Shown piece by piece: positions 50,801 through 60,265 of a DNA stretch of 64,000 nt. A program made the translations under genes and the position numbers. Source of the DNA: Pelecanus crispus (taxonomy: Eukaryota > Chordata > Aves > Pelecaniformes > Pelecanidae). A model generated the notes under the pieces. That model worked only from the letters and a program-made list of their open reading frames with translations, had not been told where the DNA came from and made no database searches. How positions within the stretch are numbered: position 1 is the first letter of the stretch; every line of letters starts with the position of its first letter. Location: the NCBI RefSeq assembly GCF_030463565.1, contig NC_134652.1:19569397-19633396 (forward strand), given 5' to 3'.

Positions 50801-51500
50801 CCCCGCGAGCTGCCGAGGGGCGAGAGCCGGGGCTGGTCTCAGCCCCCGTTGCACCCACAGCCCTGCCCGCTTTAGGGTAGCTGCAGTTCAGCAATTGCAT
50901 TACACTGACAGTACAGTGGTCTGGATAGTATCTCCACAGCAGTGTAAATACAGGGTGTAAATGTACATGGGGGATATGAGTGTATCTGTATGTAGAGCTC
51001 AGTAATAATCTTTCCAAAAGCTTCTGACAGCTCAGGGGACAGCCTGGACCTTCTCTGCAAGTGGCTTGGGCGAGGAGGGTCTCTGCCATGCGGTGCTGGG
51101 CTCGGCGTGCTGAGCAGGGACGCGCTCTTCTGCTGATCCGCTACTGCGGAGACAGCGGTGAGCTGCTGGGAACTCGAGGGGTGGTTGCCTTCAGACTTCG
51201 TAAGAGGGTCAGAGTGATAAGTAGCTTGGAACAGATGCGCAAAGTACATCACCCATGAAACGTAAGCACATGTGGATTTTGAGAGTCTATGTCCAACCAG
51301 AGATTCCTGTGTCTGATCTCCCACCCCCAAATGCGCAGTAACACAAATACCACATCTACATTCGCTTGAACCCTCGGGCATTATTTTTTAATCACACACA
51401 CGCAGAAGCCTGCCTCGACATTGACAAAAAAATATATGCCCCAGGACAACCCACACTGATATTTTACTTCCAAAAGGAGATTCCCTTTATGTGATCTAAC
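47871..51500. other. non-coding sequence upstream of FGFBP3
   Basis: AT-rich to moderately GC-rich DNA. A small GC-rich patch lies near 50740-50880. No gene is recognised. Confidence 0.5.
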
Positions 51501-51901
51501 TCCGCCAGTGGAGGAAAGTCACTCACTCGCTCGATTCTCGTCCGCCGGACTCCCCGCCGAAGGCGGGCTCTGCTGCCGCTGTGCCCCGCTCGGCCCCCAG
51601 TCCCCGCTCCCTCGCCCGCCCAGCCCCGGGATGGTTTTGCGGCACCGCCGGGCCCTTTCCTCCAACCAAAAGGGGGGGGGGGGGGTGTCGGGGAACTCCC
51701 CGCAAGCCGGTGCCGGGGGGCGCAGCTGCCCGCGTGCCCCCGCGCTGTCCCCCCGCGGGCGGCGGCCGGGGAGGGGCGTCGGCGGGGGCAGCCCCCGGCC
51801 CTTGATAACCCCGCGCCCGGCCCCGCCGCCGGCAGCCGGAGAGCGCGGGCAGCCCCGCACGCCTCTGCCCGGCACCTGCACCGCCCCGCAGCGCGCCGCG
51901 A

Positions 51902-52297
51902 GTGAGTGCCCCGGGGACAGAGCGGGAGCACCGGGGGGCGGCGGAGACGGGGGGACGGCGGGGCTTTAGGGGAGCGGGCCGCCCGCAGCCGGGTCTGGCT
52001 GCCCTGGTGCTGCAGCCGGCGGGTGCGGGGTCGCGGCTTCGCGGCTGGGGCGGCGGCGGGACCCCGCCGGCACCGGCGGTCCGTCAGCGGAGCCGGGGGG
52101 GCGGGGGGGAGGGGGTGGCTGGGTGGAACAAGCTAAACGCCCCGGGGGTTACGGCCCCGGCGGGACAAGCCCGCTCTGCGCCCCTCTGCCGAAGCAAACC
52201 CCAGCCGCCTCAGCCGGGCGCCACGCCGGGGTTGGGGGGGGGGGGGGGGGGGGGGGGGCAGCGGGGGCAGCCGCCGCCAGCGTCCGTGTCTCCGCAG
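51902..52297 (+). other. FGFBP3: probable FGFBP3 5'-UTR intron
   Basis: Donor GCGA/GTGAGTGC (GT at 51902-51903) and acceptor GTGTCTCCGCAG/GGCG (AG at 52296-52297) define a 396-bp intron ahead of the start codon. This agrees with the mammalian gene, where a non-coding exon 1 precedes a single coding exon. The polypyrimidine tract is weak and a 25-G run sits about 40 nt upstream of the acceptor. Inferred from motifs only. Confidence 0.55.
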
Positions 52298-52307
52298 GGC
52301 GCGGAGG

Positions 52308-52352
52308 ATGCGGCGGGCCGGCGGGCCCCGTGCCGGGACGCTCCGTCGCTGA
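52308..52352 (+). other. upstream ORF in FGFBP3 leader (14 codons)
   Basis: ATG at 52308 (context GAGGATGC) to TGA at 52350-52352, ending 33 nt before the FGFBP3 ATG. The -3 base is G. Such a uORF would be expected to lower translation of the main frame if the transcript uses the acceptor at 52297. Confidence 0.5.
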
Positions 52353-52385
52353 GGCACCGGAGGAGGCTCCCGCGGCGCCGAGGAG

Positions 52386-52886
52386 ATGGGGCTGCCCCTG
52401 GCCCTGCTGGCCCTGGCCGCCCTGGGGGCCGCCGCCGGCGGCGGGGCGGGCCGGGGGGCGGAGGGGGCGGCGCAGGCGGGCCGGTTCTCCACGCCGGAGC
52501 AGCACCGCTGCAGCTGGGAGCTGCGCTCGGCGGCGGGGGCCAGCGAGCTGCGGCTGAGCTGCCGGCCGCCGGCGGGCGGCGGGGCGGCGCGGAGCTGCGC
52601 CTACCGCGGGGAGCCGGGCCGCTGCCCGGCCTACGGCGGCCGCAGCCGCCAGTACTGGCGGCAGATCCTGGGCCGGCTGCGGCGGCGGCGGCGGCACCCC
52701 TGCGCCCGGGGCGCCCCGCTCAGCGCCCGCCTCTGCGGCCCGGGCCGGGCGCCGCCCGAGGCGCAGCTCCGCCTGCTGCCCGCCCCCGGCCCCGCCCCGG
52801 AGCCCAGCGAGGCCCCGGCGGAGCCCTACTGCGCCGAGCGGTGGCACTCGCTGTGCCGCTTCTTCGTCGGCTTCTGGGAGGGCTGA
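52386..52886 (+). CDS. FGFBP3: fibroblast growth factor-binding protein 3
   Basis: Secreted carrier that binds FGFs and frees them from heparan sulphate in the matrix. There is a Leu/Ala-rich signal peptide (1-18 or so). The FGFBP domain starts RFSTPEQHRCSWEL (33-46), then ELRLSCR, SCAYRGEPGRCPAY, R-RQYWRQILG-LRRRRRHPC (basic, heparin-binding-like) and PLSARLC. Eight cysteines (42, 59, 71, 80, 106, 117, 149, 157) match the number and order in human FGFBP3. The C-terminus YCAERWHSLCRFFVGFWEG is diagnostic of FGFBP3 rather than FGFBP1 or 2. At 166 residues it is shorter than the human protein (about 258); the missing part is the disordered linker before the last two cysteines. The start is in a strong Kozak context (GAGATGG), and the whole frame lies in one exon. 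Confidence 0.93.
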   Translation: MGLPLALLALAALGAAAGGGAGRGAEGAAQAGRFSTPEQHRCSWELRSAAGASELRLSCRPPAGGGAARSCAYRGEPGRCPAYGGRSRQYWRQILGRLRRRRRHPCARGAPLSARLCGPGRAPPEAQLRLLPAPGPAPEPSEAPAEPYCAERWHSLCRFFVGFWEG

Positions 52887-53017
52887 GCCGCCCCCGCCGC
52901 GCCGGGAGGCAGCGCGGCCCCCGGGCCCGCTGTGCCCGCCGCCCTCCCGCCTGGCCTGCCCGAGCCCGCCCGCCGCCGGCCTCCCTCGACCGCGTCCGCT
53001 TTCCTCTGTCCCTCTCC

Positions 53018-53023
53018 AATAAA
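53018..53023 (+). terminator. FGFBP3: polyadenylation signal AATAAA of FGFBP3
   Basis: Canonical hexamer 131 nt after the stop codon (52884-52886), at the end of the GC-rich block, followed by a GT-containing stretch. This implies a very short 3' UTR. Confidence 0.75.
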
Positions 53024-53030
53024 GTGGCAA

Positions 53031-56000
53031 CTGTTTCACGACAAGAAGCTCACGTCACTCTCTTCTCGTCAAAGCCCTGCAGCGCCGTGACGCTGCCGGG
53101 CGACGCGCGGGCGTCTGCCGGGCACCCGAGATGGCAGCGCCCGGGGACGGCTCCTCCGGAGCGCAGGGAGGGTTTGCACGGGACAGAAACGCCGGGACAG
53201 CTACGCCCTCCCTCAAACCGATTTCTGTAAGCCTAAAGTTACACTGAAATCGCCCACCTAGAAAAACAGCCATTTGTACCAAAATAAGGCACAACTGAGG
53301 CTTCACTAAACAGTAAGCCCCAGGAAAAAAAAAAACCAAAAACAACCAAACACGTTCTTGCGTACAAAGCTGTCACAAGCTAAACAAGCCCGTGCGGTCC
53401 TGCTTCCACAGAGCAGATGATCACTGACTGACTGAACAGGAACACGAACAGTCGGGTGAGAAACCAGCCGTGAAAAGCCTGGGAAGCTCAGCAGCAGCAG
53501 CAGCTAGGTACAGAGGCTGTATTTGGGCGATTAATGGCGTTTCACCTAGCTAACGAGCTAGGGCCAAAGCGACAGTCACGTTTAGAGGGACACAGAGTGG
53601 AAGCAGGCACGTCATTTTAGCAAGGGGGAAGAAGGGTTTGAGGTGTTAAATACTTATCCACTTACTGAAGCACAATTCTGTGGTACGCTTTGGTAAGGAA
53701 AGCTCCGGTTTTCCTCAGTCCTGATCTCTCTCCTTCAGACACATCCCACTCCGAGTCTAAAAAAGCGGTTTGTGTTTTCTACAGCCCATAGCGGACTGCA
53801 CAGCAACCGCTTCTCTGCCCCACTGCCCAGCAGAGCTGTGCAGAAAGCAGAAAGCACCTGAGGTCGGTGCAGGAAGGACCTAGCCCCTTCATTCAGAAAA
53901 AAGAAGCTCCTGGGAGGAGCCATTTGTGCAGAAACTGCAACAATGCCTTTCTGCAGAGAGGTCTTTAATTAAGGCTTACATTAATTGTTTCGCAGAGCTG
54001 TCTCCAGATTACCCCTGCACTCAGAGGGCTGCTTCTCCGACATTACCCCTGAAGCAGAACACTTCGCTGCGTCAGCAGACCAAGCACAGCGGCACCTCAG
54101 CAGCAGAGCACCCATCATGGCCCCCTCACATGTGACAGGACCAGGGATTAAACATCAGATCCCTGACAGGTGCAGTAAAACAACCACATCAGCCATGGAT
54201 AAAGCAGACAGGGCAATGTCAAAATAAACCCCAGTCCCCCTCAAACAAGAGGGTTCAAAGGAGCGGTCACATCAGGAAGCGCCAGGTGTATTTTCTTTTT
54301 AACCTGAAGAATCATTTGGGGAAGCAGCTGGGCTGGAAGAGGAAGTCAGCACTATTTTCGCAAGGCTAGCGGTCACTGTGTAACCAGCTCTGTGCTTCAG
54401 GAAAGCACACCTCTGTCAAAGCGCTAGCATTATTGATAGATGAGTGTTTAGCCATGTAATAGATATGCTTATGGCAGCACTATTTACCTTGCTGGATTAC
54501 AGAACCTCACCTTTTCACACAAGGGAAATGGTAACAATGTGTTGCAAAAGTTTGAATTTCACAGCTAAGCTGTTGGCGAGCTTATTAGGACAAAGTGTTA
54601 GCCAGCCTCACAGGTAAGCACAGCAGCCTCCAGGCATGATGCAACCGAGCTAAACCAGAATTTTAACTAATGGAAATTGAACTTAACCCAGACAAGAGAG
54701 AAACAGTTGCTGACTTACAGCCCTGGCAACTTTGATGCTCAAAATGTGGCAAGATAACAAGTAGTGTTCACTTTCCTTAATGTAAGTTCATAATGTAATT
54801 GTTTGGAGTCATAACATAATTATTTAGAGAGTTTGAGATTGATGAAATACTGCCCAGAGACAAATTCAGTGTTATTTTTGAAATTATCTTTTAAAGGCTA
54901 AGCTACAGTGTTCAGAAAGGTTATGCAATGCGAGCTGCTTATTCCTAGTCCTAAACATTGCCCTTTCAGACAACCTCTAAATGCACCCAACCTACAACTT
55001 AGCATGCTTGAAGAAAGCCACAGGAAAAGGGAAGAAGCCAGCAGAAGCACCAAACCAGAACCACTGCTCATGTAGTTCTGCAAGTGCATGCGTGCCTTCA
55101 CAATCTGTCTGTTAGCCCTTCTTTTGCACCATTAACCTCCATGTTTAACGCTGAGGGAGTATTCGAGTTGAACCCCTTGCTCGCAGTCCCCGGACCTGGT
55201 TCATATGCCAAGCACCACAGATACACCTGCGTGCTGTCGCAGGTGCGGGGCGGTCGGAGGGCAGCCACGAGCACGCCCCGCTCTGCAGACCAGCCTGCCT
55301 CGCCTGCCCCCAGACTGTCCCCCGGCACATTTAGGTGCCTGCCCATGACTGGGAGCACTTGCAGACCCTTTCTGTGTGTATGGCTGTGAGGAGGCCACCA
55401 AGAGGCAATAAGGATCTGCCCGGGGCTCTCTCAAGAGGGTCTGGACTGTTGAACACAGCCCTTGGTGTCAAGGGATTTTCCTTTACAACAAGTTGCTTGG
55501 ATAATCCTCAGCAGCACTGCAATAGCTTGATCATCAATGACTTACACATTTTTTTTTTTTTTTCAATGACAGCTCACTTTTCCTTCATACATATGTCTTG
55601 CACACAGCCATACAGCACGCCGCTGGCCATAGCATTGCACAGTATCTCACAGTAATACGCAGCTTCGTTTCACTTCCGTGGCACCAGCAAGAGCAGTTTT
55701 GTGCAGTGCCGTTAGAGCTTGCATTTCACACCATCAGATGCAAAGGTGGAACACCATGGCAACTGATCTGATTACCCACATTGTCCTGCATTTAAAAACC
55801 CAACTAGGAATTCTGAACAAATTCATTGTTTTACCTGAGAAGAAGAAAGAAGAGGATCCCTTGCTCCATGTTTCACCACATTATTCCCCTGACTCTCCTA
55901 AAGAGCTCAAAGTCTTTCCCGTAGCACCATCAAGTAATGAAACACAACCACCCAAGCATCTGTATTCATTGCATTTACTGTGGTTAACGCCACCAATGCC

Positions 56001-59000
56001 TAGAGTTGAATGGCAACAAATATTCGGTTTCTGTACTTTGGGTATTGCAGATTCCAAAAGCTGGAAAACTACAGTCAGATCCTCAGATTTGTTTTTAAGA
56101 GGGAAGGCCGTGGCTTTTTGCTTCCTAACTGAACATTTTCATCCTCTCCTATGGTTAGGTGACAGCCGACACCACCAGCTAAGCCAGCCAAACATGGGGA
56201 GGCTTTGCAGCCAAGATCTTCACCTCCAGCAGGATCTGTTCCTTCCCAGCCCTATGGCAGCTCCACCACAACACGCACTTGTCACCCTCTAGATTTAGTT
56301 CAGCCACCCAAATCTGCACACACATCCACTCTGCAGCCGCCCTTACCTCTGCTCTCCCACTGCAGCTGAGGTGGTCCTTCACCACTTCTCTAGTTCCTGG
56401 CTTGGCTGGCTCCTGTCATCTCATCCTTCCCTCCTCAGCTCCTCCTGGCCACCCGATGCCCTCAGCAAGAAGAGCAGTAACCAGCTGGCCAGGAGCAAGC
56501 CCTGGCTGCCTGCCCCGCAGGCCTGATAAGCTCTCCCATCCCAGAGGCAGGTGGTCCTCGGCAAAATTAACGAGAGGGCACCTTCCCCCCCCTGCAGCTG
56601 CAAGGTTGGGTTATCATCACAAGGGTGCTGCCAGCTAAATGTACCAGGATACTAGGGCAGTCTTTCAAGGAAAAGCATGAGCTACCTTGAAAAAAAAGAA
56701 TCAAGTGACTTTTTAGCTTCTGGATTTTGAATTCTGGGAGCTCTAACTCTTTGGAAGTTTTCAGAGGTAAAAAAAATAAAATCAGCTTGGTGCCATATTG
56801 CACACAATCATCAGCACTGTTTTCTTTCCTTCAGCTGCTCAGTAGAGATGGCAGCCACTTTGAATTCACAGTTCACCGTGTATTCATGAGACCACACAAA
56901 GAGATATCTCAGTGTCTAGAGTCTCCAACAGAATCTCAACGGCTGGCAATACCATTTCTTGATTTTTCTTTGGAGAAAAATCAGTGATGCTGAGTCTGGG
57001 TATATTTTTAGTGCAGCTGGCTTTAATTACTCTTTTTACACATAGAAAACACTCGGTCTTATTAAATAGCAAACTAATAATCTCTCTTTCACCACTTTTT
57101 GATTTTGAAGGGACAATTACAAGATGTTACTCTAATTTACAAGGTTAAGCAGACAGTAAGCTGTCTTGCTGTTTGCAACAATCCCCTCCTCTAAAGTGAC
57201 ATCACAAAATTAATAAAGGAAATAAATCTTTCTTCACTATCTGAGCAGAGCTGAACTAAGAACAGGAATCTCCAAAGGTTCAGCATAGGAGTGATAATCA
57301 CAGCGACGGCAGCTTTAGACAGACACAGCTGTGTCTTACTTGAAAGCATTTCCATGTCTGTAAGTCAGCTTAACGCCTGCGAGTTGTGCTGGACCGAGGA
57401 GGGAGGGAAGTCCAGTATCCACAAAAGGAAAGACAGCACATGAGCTCTGCCCTGTCTGGACAACGGGGCTGGCTAGCTCTTGTCCTTTGAAGGACCACCC
57501 GTCCATTTATTCTTGGTTTGTAAACGGAAGCTGAAACTAAAATAAGCCAATGCATGCCAATATACTGCCACATATAGTACACCTACTGCAATTTAAGGTG
57601 CTACAGTGTTACCAAGTCATCATAAGCATATTTTAAATACTTAAACAGTTTTGGCTTAGTGGGCACTGGCTGTTGTACGTCCTCAGCGCATTAGTTACCG
57701 CAGCCGAGCACACAAGTACTCTCGCACGCACCTACATTACTAATACTGACTCTGCAAATCACTTTCTCTGTCCTCTTTCCATTTGTGTGTACACTCAGGA
57801 CCTGCAGAAACAGCACTGGGCTTTGCTCCTGCTCCCGCTCCCCTCTTCCCAACCCATTTCAAGACATGCAGAGTTAGAGACAGAGTTAGAAAGGCAGCAG
57901 GTTGTGCTATTTCAGTGCGGACGAGTAAAGATGATACTCTCACAAGTGGCACTGGGTCGCTGCCAGCACAAGCATCACGGTGCTGCAGGAAACAGTCTAT
58001 GAAGTCAATTCAAAAAAAAAAAAACAAAACCCAAAACCTTGAAATGGCTAAGCTGCGGAGAGTTTCACCTAGAAATGTTGGTGGCCATGAAACCTGAAAC
58101 AAAGTGGGGACAGGCGGAGGGGGTTGCCAGGAGACGTGGCGTGGGGACCAGCGGCAGCAGACACAGCCCCGGCACAGCTGCCAGCCCTGAGGCAGCTGCT
58201 CCCGGCACAGCTCTGGGGTTGCAGACCCCAAACTTTGAACGATTTGGTCTTTTGTCCCAGCGCACAACAGAAATTACTCTTTCCCAGGTTCTGCGCTAGG
58301 CAATTCCATGTGGAAAATGCCTGATACTAGGAAAAAAATGGGAGGATGGAATAGGGAGAGATATCCCTGAGCAAGATGTCATTATTTACATGTGCAGCCG
58401 TGCAAAGTTGTACTTAGTACTATATATTGTGGCATATTTGGTCCCAGCTGGCCCGCAGACTGTCCCCAGCACCCCAGTGCTCTGGCCAAGGGGTGGGTGC
58501 TGCGGGGTTCCCAGGCCCGGGCTTCGGCACCCACATGTCCCCCATCTCTCTGCGGGAGCCCTTAGCGCTGCCTCTGAGCACCAGCGCCCGAGGCCCTGTA
58601 CAGCTAGCAAGGACATGTGTGCAAACCTTGATTAGTCCAAAAGCTGGTTAAACTGAGGCGTCAGCTAGGCTGGAGAAGCCGTTTAGTTATTACAGATTTT
58701 TGTGAGAAATTGTTTTTTGGAAAAGGGGGTGTGACTAGAGTTTTGGGCTACCGGGATTTATGCTTAGCCGGGGTCCCCACCCTCCTTGAGGCTGAATGTC
58801 ACACGGGCTGAACAAGAAAGTTCAATTTCCTATGAGATAACGAAAGCTAAAGAGAGTCTGGCACAAACTGAGCTTAATTGTCAGGTGTTTGACACAAACT
58901 GGGATTTAACCCGCTTTCCTGCACTGCTGTAGGAAGGGGAGAGCTGAATTTCTGCCTCATTCACGCCTTCCCAATTCCTCTGAACACTTCACAATTTCAG

Positions 59001-59740
59001 CAAGTGAAATCTGGTCAGGCAGTCTCAGTTCAACTATCAGGTCCACCAGCTATACATGCCTGTGTTTGCATATTTAACGTTTCCACATCTGATCGTTTGA
59101 CTACCTGAGTTTAAGACCAACCTGTTCTGGGGGAGCCTACAAAGGGCTGCTGTGTTTTTGGAGATTTGTAGTACAACTTAAAAGCCATCAGGCTATTAAC
59201 GAATAAGGCAGAGGCACAAAAAAAAAAAAAAAGCAACCCTTCCATCGGGAGCTGGTTCGATAATGGAGCCTGAAATCTTTGGGAATCTCTCTTTAAATGC
59301 CTCTGACGTATTCTAGACTCTCCCTCGTGCTGTGAGCCCCGTCTGAGACTCACTGTAAAACCGAGCAACACAAGAGGCGAGCGAACGGCAGGCTTTGTCA
59401 AACACCAAACACCCTGTCATTTTGCCAAACACCAAACCCCTTCCTTTGTATTAATATGGATTTTTAAGAATTCCAAGCTCAGTTCATAAATGCAGTTACA
59501 TGGAAGAGGCTTTTAACCATACAGCATTACAGAGTTTAGATGAACTCTCCCAGCCCTCGCACCCCTTCCTGACGTGGAAGGGATGTGTTCAGTGCAAGCA
59601 TGTATGAACTATCTATGGCTTTGGAAATAATTCAGCGTTTTAGGGCTTAACCTTGTTCGGTATGTGCCGTGCTTTGTCAAGTGTGTACAGTCTGTGCTGG
59701 CCTCTCGGAAGGCAAACACTGTGCCCAGTTTATTTCAAGC
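53031..59740. other. non-coding sequence right of FGFBP3
   Basis: Mixed-composition DNA. The longest open frame, 55678-56292 (+, 204 codons), has no recognisable family, and its length is within chance for 64 kb. An A13 run lies at 58012-58024. No gene is supported. Confidence 0.5.
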
Positions 59741-59744
59741 CCTC

Positions 59745-60265
59745 AGAAGGTTAATGATGCATGTTTCTCCGAGGGGGGAGAGGGCGTGAGAGGGGCGGCG
59801 AGGCCAGCCTGAGCTCAGCCCACATTCCCGCCGGCTGAATAGCGGCATGGCCCGACCGCCCGGCTCTGATTTTACTGTCGGCTCCAGCCTTCCCACGGGA
59901 GAGACCCTCCCTGCACCCCCAGCGGCCCCGGGCTCCCCCCCGCCCCAGCTGGCAGGGACAAATGCTGAGGCTTGGCCCACGGGGTCTCAGCACACCAGGG
60001 AAACACAGGATGCTTCTCTGACAAGGAAAAAGGAAAAACCTCTATAAATTCTATATATTTACATATATAAATTATATTTTTTTTAATATATATTTCAGAG
60101 CTCTGTCCTTGCTGCTGGCCTTGGTGCCCTGGACGGGTACGTGCATTTAAGAAGCGCTCGCTGCCAGCGCGTGCCCTGGGCAGGGGGCTCAGCTGCCTGC
60201 GCGGGGCGTGCGCGGGGCGCGCAGCACCACGGCCACGCTAGCACCCGTGCCGTGCAGTTCAGTCA
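59745..60265. other. two CpG-rich patches flanking an AT-only stretch
   Basis: GC-rich patches at about 59760-59990 and 60110-60260 surround a stretch of almost pure A/T at 60042-60095. The AT stretch ends in a TATTTCAG acceptor-like motif, followed by a 38-nt segment and a GTACGT donor-like motif. This could be a small exon or a regulatory element; neither can be established from sequence. Confidence 0.25.

Larger units (their letters stand above)
51500..53200. promoter_or_regulatory. FGFBP3: CpG island over FGFBP3
   Basis: GC- and CpG-rich from about 51.53 to 53.2 kb, covering the presumed promoter, the non-coding exon 1, the intron and the whole coding exon. It includes a 14-G run (51672-51685) upstream and a 25-G run (52234-52258) in the intron. 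No TATA box is convincing. Large overlapping frames on both strands are GC artefacts. Confidence 0.75.

Noticed and set aside
51902-53230. 442-codon plus-strand frame and the 296-codon minus-strand frame 52149-53039 over FGFBP3
   Set aside because: Low-complexity shadows of the GC-rich FGFBP3 exon; the 52386-52886 frame alone has signal peptide, cysteine pattern and family tail.
55678-56292. 204-codon plus-strand open frame
   Set aside because: No recognisable domain, ordinary composition, and a stop-free run of this length is not surprising among all six frames of 64 kb.
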